This document shows positions 24,501-35,400 of a stretch of 64,000 nt of DNA, in pieces; within the stretch, counting starts at the first letter, position 1, and every line of letters starts with the position of its first letter. The stretch comes from Heterotrichella gracilis (taxonomy: Eukaryota > Sar > Xanthophyceae > Tribonematales > Xanthonemataceae). A program made the translations under genes and the position numbers. The stretch spans positions 62,001-126,000 of the forward strand of contig JAULBX010000115.1 of the NCBI GenBank assembly GCA_032358255.1. The letters run 5' to 3'. The notes below the pieces were generated by a model that made no database searches, had not been told where the DNA came from, and saw only the letters and a list, made by a program, of their open reading frames with translations.

Positions 24501-24714
24501 TGCAGGGAATGGGATTGGCAGCATGGGTCCAGTTGGGACGCTGCGATGAGGATTTAGGGTTGTCAGTGACAGTAGCCTGCGCCACCCTCTGCCCCCTTGC
24601 GCAGATACCTGACACCACATTTGTCACCGTGCGCAGGCTATCAACGAGGAGAGGCCGCCAACCCCTCCCCGGGCAAGGGCTGCAAACTCCTTCTTTGGGG
24701 ACCAGGGGAGCTGA
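18545..24714 (+). CDS. Kelch-repeat PPP-family protein phosphatase, BSU1-like (BSL/PPKL)
   Basis: Ser/Thr phosphatase with an N-terminal Kelch propeller, a type restricted to plants, green algae and some alveolates. In plants it acts in brassinosteroid signalling; algal substrates are unknown. Exons: 18545-18695, 18767-18841, 18917-19062, 19168-19250, 19429-19620, 19708-20187, 20481-20895, 21292-21448, 21958-22184, 22923-23076, 23412-23611, 23930-24217, 24637-24714; 881 residues, all phases agree. Kelch blades fill residues 1 to about 375 ([39 protein letters not shown]). A linker holds [17 protein letters not shown], a BSL hallmark. The phosphatase has GDLHGQ (573-578), GDYVDRG (607-613), GNHE (639-642) and [13 protein letters not shown]. 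The final exon restores the BSL tail [13 protein letters not shown]. The start is the first ATG of the conserved frame; an upstream exon is possible, so the N-terminus is uncertain. Introns 8, 9 and 12 and the 3' end of the 22185-22922 intron carry exon-edge copies. Confidence 0.93.
21427..21548 (+). repeat. Duplicated exon 8 end with TTTAGGG filler
   Basis: The exon 8 end and donor (from 21427, CCCACTGTGCTGCGGTTGAA, then GGTG) recurs at 21503-21548 with few changes. Downstream intron text (CCTTGTACCA) is shared too. Between them at about 21480-21500 is GGGCTTAGGGTTTAGGG, a telomere-like run. Confidence 0.9.
22169..22290 (+). repeat. Probable duplicated exon 9 end
   Basis: The exon 9 end and donor, with ACGAGGTGCGGTGCAGAGGG around 22180-22199, is echoed at about 22264-22286 by AGGAGGTGCGTTGCGAGGGG. 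The match is shorter than at the other sites and may be chance, but the position just inside the intron follows the same pattern. Confidence 0.5.
22741..22943 (+). repeat. Three copies of an intron end plus exon 10 start
   Basis: The true acceptor and exon start (22903-22943: ACATGTGCTCCCAG, then GCCACCGACATCAACGCGCTG) occurs again at 22741-22787 and 22831-22874. The first copy keeps a CAG acceptor followed by GCCACCGACATCAACGAACT, so it is a decoy splice site. Its reading frame soon meets a stop. Confidence 0.9.
23084..23117 (+). repeat. Interstitial telomere-like run in an intron
   Basis: CCCTAAA-type units (ACCCCAAACCCTAAACCCTA) begin 8 bases after the exon 10 donor of the Kelch-phosphatase. 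No exon-edge copy is obvious beside this one. Confidence 0.85.
24199..24406 (+). repeat. Three copies of the exon 12 end with CCCTAAA filler
   Basis: CGTGGACACCTGGATGCAGG (true exon end, 24199 onward) recurs at 24289-24321 and 24374-24406 with scattered changes. The spacers contain AAACCCTAAAT and related CCCT-rich text. The later two copies have lost a good GT donor. Confidence 0.9.
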
Positions 24715-25679
24715 GGGTCCATCCCCATGGACTAAGCGCTGTGGGGATAAGCACAGCTGAGCTGCATCAGGGCGCCGGGGTGTACTCCGCCCCTGTGCTA
24801 CTCTACTGTACCATGGTAGCAGGTAGTTGGTGCATTCCCGGCCCGGGGAGGGCTGCAAAAATTGGACTAGTTTTTCCTTTTTTTCCACGTCAGCTAAGTT
24901 AGTCCAGCCACCTTTCAAGCAATGCCGACTATGGTTGCGCATCTGCATTTTCCGTAGCTTGTCATCCAGGGCCAGGAACCGTTGATAACCGTTAGCCAGC
25001 TTGGGTTGGGCTACTGGCACATCACAAGCGGCTAACCCACACACGTTTTCCCATGCACATGTGCACCATGTAATGACGAGTATGCATTTGCAGGCTGGTG
25101 CAGGCAAACGATTGTTTATTAAGCAACAGTTTCACTTGCCACTTCAAGCCTGAGGTTGGGAGGCTGAGTGCTGTGCGTTCTGTTCATACACCTTCTCTGC
25201 AAGCAGACATTTTCAGTGAACCGCTTGTGGGCATGGTGATATGATCCGTGGCTAAGAGTTTCTATATCCTGACCAGGTCCTGTTGATCAACCGGGGCTAT
25301 TTTCTTTGGACGCTGCCCGACGCATTGCAAGTTGCGCCATTGCATGGCGCAACCTGCGGGCACATGCTTCATTGTCATGCCACCGTGGGATTCTTCGCAC
25401 TTGAGTGCGCGTTAGTACACCGTTTGCCACAATGAATGGTTCCAGCGAGTGCTTCCAAACCCTTGAAGGGGATACATGCTTTGGTAACACAGGCACTGTG
25501 ACAGGGTTAGGATAATCAACGAATGTCAGCAGGGGAGAGCCAGGTGCACCTGCATGCATGCAACGGGCTGTCCAACTCAAATACTGCGCCCTAGACAACT
25601 CTCTGGTCGATGCACACTTTGTGCGCCACGTCTGTAGGTCTACCCATAACCTGCTCGCATTCTGTTGTGCGCCGTTGGC
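24715..25679. other. Intergenic between Kelch-phosphatase and PurK-PurE
   Basis: Both neighbours are on plus. It should hold the phosphatase 3' untranslated region and the promoter of the purine gene. A 217-codon frame on minus (25287-25940) overlaps the purine gene's first exon and shows no family features; I treat it as chance. Confidence 0.5.
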
Positions 25680-28600
25680 ATGGCGGCCCCCGTCGCGCAC
25701 CAGCTGGATGTCCATGGGCAATACTGCATGCCGCTGGACGGCCCACGTTCTGCACCTCCGCACCGAGCAGCACAGCAACATGCACTGAAGAAATTGCACA
25801 GACGGGACGCCAGCTTGAGTGGAGCGGCGAGGGGCAAGGCGGCTGCAGGTCGCAAGGGCGTGTCTCAGATGCTGTGCCGAGCGTCTGCTAACGCTGCTGA
25901 TGTGGCTATGATCAGGTACAGGTCGCACGTTGTTGGTCATGCAAGCCTAGTAAGTTGCATAGGTATTCACTGCTTCTCGAGCAATTGGTGGGTGCTGTGG
26001 CATCCCAGACATCCATCAGGTCGTGTTGTAGAACCACCTGCACGTGTTCACTACCACAGGGAATAAGGTCTCCCTGACACACCTCCACTCCTGCTCCAGT
26101 TGATAACCCGAATATCGTGCTATCAAGAACAAACTGTTGGAGACCAGCACTTTTCGTGCCCACTCTATTCGATGCAATTGCAGGGTTGTTGTACATGCCG
26201 TACCTGTCTTGCCCCACAACAGCCCTGCTATGGTGAGATAGTATATGTCAGCATAACACCCGTGTGTACCTGAAAAGTAGAGGAGATTCACCCCACATTT
26301 CAACAGTTTGTGCATATGCATTGCTGTCCCTGTCATTGTCGTCCATGGTGCTGCTCCTGATGGTAGGCTGTTGTTGGTGTTTCACAGTGACAAGGGGCTG
26401 CCACGCTCAGCCGTGGTTGGCGTGCTGGGAGGAGGCCAACTGGGGAAGATGGTCGCACAAGAGGCGGTGAGTATGCATTTTACATGCTGTAGTTATACCT
26501 CTGTGCGGGGTTTTGCGGGACCACTATCTTTTCACCTGCTGTGTGGCTTGTATATACCTCTGCTGGTTTGCGGGACTATTACCTGTGCACCTGCAGCACA
26601 AGCCCGGCAGACCTGGCTGCCAAGCATACACGATATTGAAATCCAACCAGTTGTGAATGTGCGCACTCAGCACCTTGACCGCAAAAATAGGATTGACCTG
26701 TGTGACTCACATGCGGGTGCCTGGCAGGCCAAGATGGGCGTTACCCTCAAGGTGCTTGACCCAACTCCAGACTGCCCGGCGTCGGTGGTTGCGGAGCAAA
26801 CCCTAGGGTCCTTCCGGGACCCGGAAGCCATCATGAAGTTTGCGGCAGGCGTGGATGTGCTGACGGTGGAGATTGAGCACATAGATGCGGACGCGCTGGA
26901 GGCGGTGGCTCGAGGGGGGGTGGATGTGCAGCCCACCCCGGATACGCTGCGCATCATCCAGGTAGGAAGCACAGCGTGCTTGGACAGACCACTTGGCCAG
27001 GTCATGGACCCAGGCCACCTACCCGTCACAGCGATTTTAACACCTGCGAAAAGCTTGCTGGATGTCACACGATGCTTTTATGCCAAACAGCAGCTGCGGT
27101 GCATACTGGGGCCTAGTTTGGACAATGAAAGAATATTGAGGCATCTATGAGCTTAACTAACTGAACAACCAAACACCACATAATGCATGAAGTTATTCAA
27201 AAAATTTATGTCTATTGTAAAATTCAAATGCTGGTTGTGCATTGGGGCCACACTGTCCACGCTCCCCATCCACATGGAAGCGGGAGGGAATTACACGGGC
27301 TGCACATCTCACGGTACCTGTGCTCCATTGCAGGACAAGTACCGCCAGAAGGTCCATTTCGCCGAAAACGCTGTGCCCCTCCCGGGGTTCATGGACATCC
27401 CCGACAGCGCCGCTGCGCACCAAGCCCTTGACAACTTTGGCTGTCCCTTCATGCTCAAGTCCAAGCGGCTCGCCTACGACGGGCGCGGCAACGCGGTTGT
27501 GCGGGACGCCGAGGCGCTGGATGCTGCTGTTGCGTCCCTGGGAGGCTACACGCATGGCCTGTATGCCGAGAAGTGGGCGCCTTTTGTGATGGAGCTGGCG
27601 GTGATGGTGGTGCGGTCGCGCAGGGGGGAGATAAAGTCCTTCCCCGTGGTGCAGACGGTGCACAAGAACAACATCTGCCATGTGACGGAGACGCCTGCGC
27701 GCGTGCGGGGGGACGTTGCGGCCCAGGCCAGCCAGGTGGCGGAGCATGCGGTCAGCTGCTTGGAAGGTGCGTGTGTACGCATGGCGCATGGTGGCCCAAT
27801 AATTTGAAATGGCGGTGTGCCGGCTTCATTTGAATAGTTTGGATGGCGCAGTATTCGGGTTGTGATTGCTTCACAGGCCCCTACAGTGGCTCACATTATT
27901 CCCACCTGCTTGCTGATGCACCTTTACAAAAGAAATAAACTAAAAATATGGGGGCATTTGCTGCTATAATTTCATTCTTTTATTTTTGGTAGTTTTAATC
28001 AACACAATTTAGTCACCTATCAGCGAACACCTGGATACCCACCTACAGGTGCGGGCGTGTTTGGCGTGGAGATGTTCCTCCTGGAGGATGGCTCGCTGCT
28101 GGTGAACGAGGTGGCGCCCCGGCCGCACAACTCCGGCCACTACACCATCGAGGGCTGCGCCACATCGCAGTACGAGGCCCACCTGAGGGCTGTGCTGGGC
28201 TGGCCGCTGGGCGACCTGGACCTGCGGGTGGGGGGGTCGATCATGCTCAACATCCTCGGGGAGGCGGATGGGGATGAGGGCATGGCGAGGGCGCATGAAG
28301 TCATGGCGCGGGGCTATGAGGTATGGTGGTCTCTTGGGCTTTTACCTCCAAAACTTTTGGAAATTATTGCCTGAAAATGGCAGCAAAAAATTACAATATC
28401 TATTTGACAGTCACATCATGTGACTCACATGATAAGTTTGGAAAACAATCTTCATTTCTTGGGCATAGAAAAATGATATAAAAAAGCAAATTCAATTAAC
28501 TTGCCTGTTTCGCCATCATCCCCCATGTACGCTCACCGGCTGTCCCCCCGCCACATCCCCCAGACCGCCGGCGCCGCAGTGCACTGGTACGGCAAGAAAG

Positions 28601-29859
28601 AGGTCGCCGACCAGCGCAAGGTGGGCCACATCACCATCTGCGCACCCACCCCGGAGGAGGCGCGGCAGCGGCTGGCCGCCATCAGCCCCGCAGCGGCTGA
28701 GTCGCTAGAGCGCGCGGGTGATGCCACTGCTGCGGCGGGGCTGGGGCCTGCAGCGGTGGCGTCCACCTCTGGGCAGACCCACAATGGCGCAGGACAGGTG
28801 GGTGGCGGTGCAGAGCTGGTGCATGTGCATGTGTTTGGGGATTGACAAAAGCCTGAAAATGCTGCATGCAGACAATTTGGCGCATGAATTTTTTTGTCCC
28901 TGGCTATTAGGTAACCGTGCCATTGACTTTCCTCTTGTCTAATTTCCCATGCGGCTCGCCATCCAGCGCCGCTGTTGCATCATCAATTTCCAGCCCATCA
29001 CATCTTCCTCATTCCCCAAACCCTGCCTGGTTTGCCCAGCGCACCTCCATGTGTACCTGAACCATGTGCCTCTTTTCCCCCTTGTAGGTCGTCCAGGTTG
29101 GCATCATTATGGGCTCAGATTCTGACCTGGCGACCATGAAGGGTGCCGCCCAGGTGCTTCAGGAGTTTGGTGTGGGGTGCGAGGTGACCATTGTGTCGGC
29201 GCACCGCACGCCGGAGCGCATGATCGACTACGCGCGGGGGGCGCACAAGCGGGGCGTCAAGGTGAGGGGCAAGGGAGGGGTCATATTCGCCGTGTCTGAA
29301 CCTGGCAATGGATGGGTGGATCGATATGTGAGCCTCTCCTGGCACACTTAGGAGCAGCTTGCATTTCTCCTGATGTGTCAAACATTCTCCTTTGACATGA
29401 GCAACCCAGCACCATTGCCACAAGACTGGTGGCCACTTAGGCATATACATCCACATCCATGGTGCAGCGTGCGGGTTGTGCCACTGCATGTTGACACGCG
29501 TTCACCCGCTGCCCCCACAGGTGATCATCGCCGGTGCTGGCGGCGCCGCGCACCTCCCCGGCATGGTGGCCTCCCTCACCCCCCTGCCTGTGGTGGGCGT
29601 GCCGGTCAAGCCAGCCGGGGCGCACCTGGATGGGGTGGACGCCCTGCTGTCTATCGTGCAGATGCCAAAGGGCGTGCCTGTGGCGACTGTGGCGATCGGC
29701 AACGCGGCCAACGCAGGCCTGCTCGCGCTGCGCATCTTGGCCACCTCGGACCCTGCGCTGCTGCAGCAGATGTTGGAGTACCAGCAGGGCATGAAGGACA
29801 CCGTGCTGGCCAAGGCGGAGCGGCTGGAGCAGCAGGGGTGGAGTGAGTACCAGTTGTGA
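25680..29859 (+). CDS. Phosphoribosylaminoimidazole carboxylase, PurK-PurE fusion (ADE2 type), plastid-targeted
   Basis: Purine biosynthesis: the N-terminal ATP-grasp part (PurK) makes N5-CAIR from AIR, ATP and bicarbonate, and the C-terminal PurE part rearranges it to CAIR. Exons: 25680-25915, 26388-26466, 26728-26961, 27334-27766, 28049-28320, 28564-28797, 29088-29261, 29521-29859; 666 residues, all phases agree. Residues 1 to about 75 ([11 protein letters not shown], then Ala/Arg/Ser-rich) look like a chloroplast transit peptide and join in phase to the exon with [13 protein letters not shown]. PurK motifs: [28 protein letters not shown]. PurE motifs: [34 protein letters not shown] low-complexity Ala-rich linker of about 40 residues lies in exon 6 between the two enzymes. 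Plants and fungi share this fusion. The last coding bases are repeated downstream of the stop. Confidence 0.95.
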
Positions 29860-29976
29860 TCAGGTTGGGCAAAGCGAGCGGGGATACCTCAGAGACCTTT
29901 TGTCAGTGATTTGGTGCCCAGCAGAACGTCAAGCGGTGTTTTCACGCCGAGCAGCAGGGGTGGAGTGAGTACCAGC
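29826..29976 (+). repeat. Duplicate of the PurK-PurE last codons in the 3' region
   Basis: GAGCAGCAGGGGTGGAGTGA with the following GTACCAG (about 29826-29853, just before the stop) is repeated without change at about 29949-29976. The copy is followed by CTATGA instead of TTGTGA. The 95 bases between are not obviously telomere-like. Confidence 0.9.
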
Positions 29977-30810
29977 TATGATTGGATTTGGCCCAGGTGG
30001 AGATACTATCTTGGACACATCGGATGTGTCACACAGGGTCAGTGTCCAGCTGCATCGAGGGCTAATTTTGCAGCAAGTCGTGACAACGATGTGTTCAAAG
30101 TTGACTCAACGGCAGCCAGTACTGTTCCAGGACAGCTTGATCTTTCAAATGATTTCCCCTCGCTGTCCTCGTCACGGACAGGCTTTTTGCTGTTGACAAT
30201 GTGAGCTGTCCGTCGTGTCGCACATTTTGTGACAGGGCACTTGGAGAGCCAGTCTCATTTTACAGGAATTTTCCAGTGTTTGAACACACTTCATCATATT
30301 GTTCGTTCCTTATCACCACTGACAGTGTCTGGGATGTCAAATCTGGGACATCTGTGCAGTAGGCTGGCTGGTCTAAACAGCCTTTTCGGTGGGGTGTTTT
30401 TATAAGAGTAGCCATCCACGTATCCCACCTGCTTTTCAGCAGCTGTCCCAACTCCCAGAGATTTCCCCCTAACTCCTCCCTTTTTGCACCCTGTTGCGTC
30501 ACACAGCACACTTTGGAACACAAGCAAGCGTGAGACAAATTGGTTGCCGGGCAATGCGCTTATAAACATCTGTGCAAACATCACAGGAAGCCCTGCTAGT
30601 CTTTTGTGCCCACCTATGTATCTACCTACTTGTTGATGATTTCAACTTTGAAACTACCTACCATCATGTAGTTCTAAAGGTTTCTAGGGTCAATGCAGCC
30701 TTGAACGCCTGCAACCAACAATACAATTGTACTTTCATCTGCTCAACCATGGCGGCCCCCATCCATGCTCCCTGGGCAACCGCCACTTGCTGTGGGCTCT
30801 CCACCAGCTC
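29860..30810. other. Intergenic between convergent genes
   Basis: The plus-strand purine gene and the minus-strand unknown gene converge here, so it should hold two 3' untranslated regions. Apart from the copied purine gene end at about 29949-29976, I see nothing supportable. Confidence 0.5.
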
Positions 30811-31877
30811 TCATTGGCTCCCATCGAACAGGGCGTTCTCATACCGAGAAGCAATGCTGACAAGTTTCCATCGCCCATCCTCATGACTGGCTTTGGGCGG
30901 CTGCATTTGAACTGGCGTGAGTGGTTCTTGCACCTCAGGGCTAGACACTGCACTGCTGCTGGTGCTGCCAGAGCCTTTGCCAGTGTTGCCCTTCTTTGCA
31001 ACCTTCCTTGCCTGCGGGGCCTTTTTGAAGGCGTATACGGTTTGCCAGGTGGGCACTAGCAGGGCCACCTCGGTCTGCATAGCCTCCTCATCTTCTGCCA
31101 TGGCTGTGTCCTTGTTGAACAATGGGTTGGATGTCCATGCAGACAGCACTGGCGAACAGCCCACTTCACTGGCCATACTTGTCTCCGGGGTGCTGCACAT
31201 TGGCGAAGCCGGGTCCAGAGTCCGCTGCTTGGTGGCTGGTGGTGATGGCATCATGTCGGATGGGGTGGCGGTGTGCATGGCAGGTTGGGGCGGGGAGCTG
31301 TCAGGGGTGGAAGGCCCTTCATCGCTGACCAGCTTGGTGACGGATAAGCGGCGTTGGTTGACTTTCTTCCACTCCTCGAACTTCTTCATGCCCGCCTCGA
31401 AGGCCTTCATTTGGGTAGTCAAACCAGCTTTCCTCTCCACCTGGTGTGGCATACCGAATGTGTTTGCCACGGTGGTAAGTGGCACCCGCGGCGACTCCGC
31501 GCCTGCACAAAACAGCCCAGTTCGTTGTTACAATGGGGTTCAATATAGTGTTGAGGAGTTGATAACGGGGTGCTGATACAACGCCAGTCGCCTGTTCGCC
31601 CGTGGTAGGCCCATGCTAAGAGGAGTCACTCATATTGATGCAGATGCCAAGTCATTGAGTGGCCAATGAGAGTATATCACTACGGTACCATATATATGCA
31701 GGTGCAAACATTACTATTCCAGGCACGCAGCAAAGCACACGCGTCTGCGTTGGTGGAAGTGGCGAAGTGGGCGCTTGCATGTGCCATGAGTGGGGTGGGG
31801 GGTGGCGGTACAATGCACTTACCAGGACGCGTGTTGCCAGCAAGTGGGCTTTGACCCGGGTTCTCCTTGGTACTCAT
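30811..31877 (-). CDS. Unrecognised two-exon protein, Ser/Pro-rich
   Basis: I do not recognise this protein. Exons (minus) 31877-31823 and 31502-30811 join in phase across a canonical GTAAGT donor and a TGCAG acceptor, giving 248 residues beginning MSTKENPGQSPLAGNTRP. After a moderately conserved-looking segment (TFGMPHQVERKAGLTTQMKA, then GMKKFEEWKKVNQRRL, about residues 30-65, likely helical) comes a long Ser/Thr/Pro-rich stretch. Near residue 150 is a short hydrophobic segment, LLVPTWQTVYAFKKA. A Lys-rich patch and a C-terminal RWKLVSIASRYENALF block follow. No signal peptide or membrane segment is evident. It is head-to-head with the DUF3493-methyltransferase gene (553 bases between start codons). 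The clean splice pair is the main reason to call it a gene. Confidence 0.6.
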
Positions 31878-32430
31878 CCTGAACCGCGGCGTACGGCAGC
31901 AAGGACTGTTTGGGTGCAGCTGTTCGAGGGTGCACTGGGGGGTCGGTCAACTCGGGGCCGAAGGGCAGTGAAACGTTTCAACACAGAAGGTACAGAGATG
32001 ACTCACAAGGCCAAACCTAAACTTTATATATAGGGGCATGAGACAGCGTTCAAGAGGTACATAAGAGTGCGCGAAGGACTGTTGACCAGGTTTAGAAGAT
32101 GGGGGCAACAACGGCGGCACTCGCTTGTGTAAAGGCGGTGGTCTCGACGGCCGCCGGTCGTGATGACGTGGCGTGTTTTCGCGCCAAGTCGAGTGGTCTG
32201 AGACTTCAGCCTTGAGATCAAGTAATACAACCAGGGTTGCTGCACTGCTTTTGCGCCTCAAACAACAAGCCTGCTCAGCGGTATGGTGTGTCGATAGCCC
32301 ACTAACTGAACGGGCGCTTTCACCGGCTGTACGGTGTGTGCCAACATTGCTTGTGCATGCATGCATGCATATAGCCGGTGCAGCTACACCGCACAAGCCT
32401 GCGTGTTGCTGAAGCATATACTGCACAGGC
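31878..32430. promoter_or_regulatory. Divergent promoter region
   Basis: 553 bases separate the start codons of the unknown minus-strand gene and the plus-strand DUF3493-methyltransferase gene, so both promoters must be here. A TATA-like run, TTTATATATAG, lies at about 32022-32032 and could serve either direction. A GCATGCATGCAT run (about 32356-32371) lies close to the plus-strand start. Confidence 0.35.
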
Positions 32431-35400
32431 ATGGAAACAAAGGCCGCAGTTCATCGCCTGGTACTGGGACCTTCAAGCAGGTGTTGCCTGACCGCAAAGC
32501 CGTTCAAAGCGCATACATGCCCCAGCACCTCCCGGCGTGGTAGACTTCCTTGCAGTCGAACCAGGAGGTCCTCTATACTCAATGGCACACCGAAGCAGAG
32601 AGACAATCCAGAGACAAGTGAGTACAGGTGTAGAGAGCACGCTGTATGACCAGCTTGCACAGATCCCATGCACTGTGCCACACCCAGTCCTCAGCAACAC
32701 CCACGCCCCTTGGCACAGCAGGTTGTGAGTCCAAAATCCATCCCATTTTAATCTTTGCACCCGTGATATAACTTCTCATCCCTGAACATGCGCTGCACCG
32801 CCCCTCTCCACATCCCTGAGCGCACACATCCTTGGCTCCCCTCTAGGTACCCCCACTGACCCAGATGAGCGATACAAGCTGCGGCAAATGGAGGACGAGC
32901 TCCGGGACCCTAAAAATTTCCTTGAGTGCGTGCCACCACCCGATGTACCAACTACCGTTTTCCACGCCTTTCCCTTCTTGCTGTCACAATTTTACAGTGA
33001 GGCGCTACTCAAACGCCCACTTGCGCCATGGGCAGGTCACTTGCCACCTGTCACAGGAACGGGCACATGGGCAGCTGCCTTGGCAGTGAAGCTTGGCCGA
33101 TGTGTGGCATAATCTGTCCTGCCAACGTACGCATCACTGTTGTGGCGACAGATCAATTTGCACCCATGGCATTGCACTGCACCTACGCCTCGGGGTAGTC
33201 CCTCTTTGCGTAAATGAACATGGCAACCTTACAATAGAATGGTCCTGGGAGACTATCTGCCTGCAATATGTGACAGGTAGCATTTTCTTCGGCCGCAGGT
33301 ATTTCTTGCCCCGGCCCCTGCGCCTGCTCTTCTTTGCTGGTTCAGGCGTCTCCTGCCTCATCGCCTCGCTGCTCGCCGCCTCACAACTGATTGCGGTACG
33401 GGTCACTTACATCAACCATTATTTATTCCTTATTTTCTCATGTTACTACACCATTCAAATTACTGTACATGCCAGATGCTTGAACTTGCACCAAAACCCA
33501 CCATGCACGCCGCCACACACAGGGCAAAGCACCCAAGAGCAGTATGCAAGGTCGACGCCACACTTGAAAATGCAATGAACACAGTCATTTGGCATGGAGA
33601 TGCAGGCTTCGCTCAGTCATCCGCAACAGCATGTGCATGCCACGCACCCACAACAACAAAATCAGTTCGTCAAAGGTACAAGTGCAACGAATGTTTCCGC
33701 CCGCATCATTATGGCCTTCATTATCAAATCCAGGAAAATATTCGTTGATTATCTAAATCGCAAAATATTTAATTTGCAAATTAATTCTGAATTTCCTGCA
33801 TTAAAATCCGCCACTGTATGTGCAGAGCCCCTCCCTTGCCCTGGCCACCGGCGAGGCTGTGCAGACCCTGGTGGTGGACCTGGTGGGGCTGGCAACCTTT
33901 GCGTGCCTGTATGTGGTGGACAGTCGCGCGGCACAGGAGCGGGTGGAGAAGCGCTCACAGGTGGGTTTAGGGTTTTAGGGTTGTTGCGTGGCTGTGTGGC
34001 GCAGGAGCCGGTGCAGGAGCGCCTACAAGTGGGGGCAAGGTGTAATGTGAGGGTTTTGCGGTGTAAGTTTGGAGAAGAGGAGTGTAGGGTTTGGGGATTC
34101 GGTGTGGCACAGGTGGTTCGGGGGTTTGGAGTAGGGTCCCGGTAGGGTTCGGAGTATCACTATAGGTGCTTGGGCTTAAGGGATTGGTACAGCCGTTGAA
34201 AATGTAAGGGCATGTTTACCGTACAGTCAACGAGAGTAAGGGGTGTGAACTGTGTGGATTTCACAATACGCAGTGAAACAGTGCGCTACAGGGTTGCATC
34301 AGCCAGCAACTCTCCATTTTGGTTTGACCTTCACTTCACTTTTGCTGGCGCCCACAGATTCGGCAGGCGCAGATCAAGTTCGGTGATCGCGAGGTGTACT
34401 TCAACAGCGAGGGGGAGAAGATGAGCAAGTTGAAAGAGGTGGACACACAATGGATCCTGCGGCGGCTGGAGCGGTGGGGCAAGCGGGATGGCATGCTGTT
34501 CATCGGGCCCAAGAAGGGGGTGCTGCTGCAGGGGCTGATCAAGGTGGGTGGGGTGCAGCTAACAGACAACTTTTGAGGTCATCGTGTGCAATGATTGTTG
34601 CAGCCCGCTCCTGTGGTGTAGAGTGCAGATGTGGGCTGCAACAATCATAGTTGAGGCATCGTTTCAATGCCATAGGATTCCACGAGCCTCAGAGATACCG
34701 GATACTGGATGAATCAGCAGAATGGATCAAGCTTCTTGTAAAACAAACTTCACTTGTCCTGTTTCAGGAGTGCCAGCCCGGTGTGGTGGTTGAGGTCGGC
34801 ACCCTGTGCGGCTACTCGGCGCTGCTCATCGCCCAGGCGCTGCCACCTGGCGCCCGCCTCACCACCATCGAGTCTGACTGGAAGTGGGTGCTGGTGGCCA
34901 TGCGTTTCCTGTGGCAGGCAAGTAGGTGCAGGGTCTAGGGTTTAGGGTGTGGGAAATAGGGTTTTGCGGTGCTGGTGGCCATGCGCTTCCTGTGGCAGGC
35001 ATGTGGATCTAGGGTTTTGGGTGTGGTGTTTAGGGTGTTGTGGTGCTGGTGGCCATGCGCTTCCTGTGGCAGGCAAGTGGGCCCTGATGTAGCATGGAAA
35101 AATGCTTGCATTCTTCTGAACCTAGTGGTTTTCGTGTATTCCATGGTGCAGATGGTGGTGTTTGGTGGTAGGGATGAGGGGTGAGAGCAAGGGGTGGATG
35201 CATGGGGTGGTGTGGGCACATCTTTCATGTACAAATTCCTGGCGCATGTGCACAGTCCTAGGCCACATGCATAATCCCAGGTCGTGTTCACAATCCCAGC
35301 CCATTTGTACCCATTCCCTGGGCCATTTCCCCCAAATCCCTGGGTCATGGACCATCCGCACAGTTACAGCCCATGTGCACCAATCGCAGGCCAGCCAGGG

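Noticed and set aside
25287-25940. 217-codon frame on minus, Arg/His/Ser-rich
   Set aside because: It overlaps the well-supported first exon of PurK-PurE on the other strand and has no family features or splice context.
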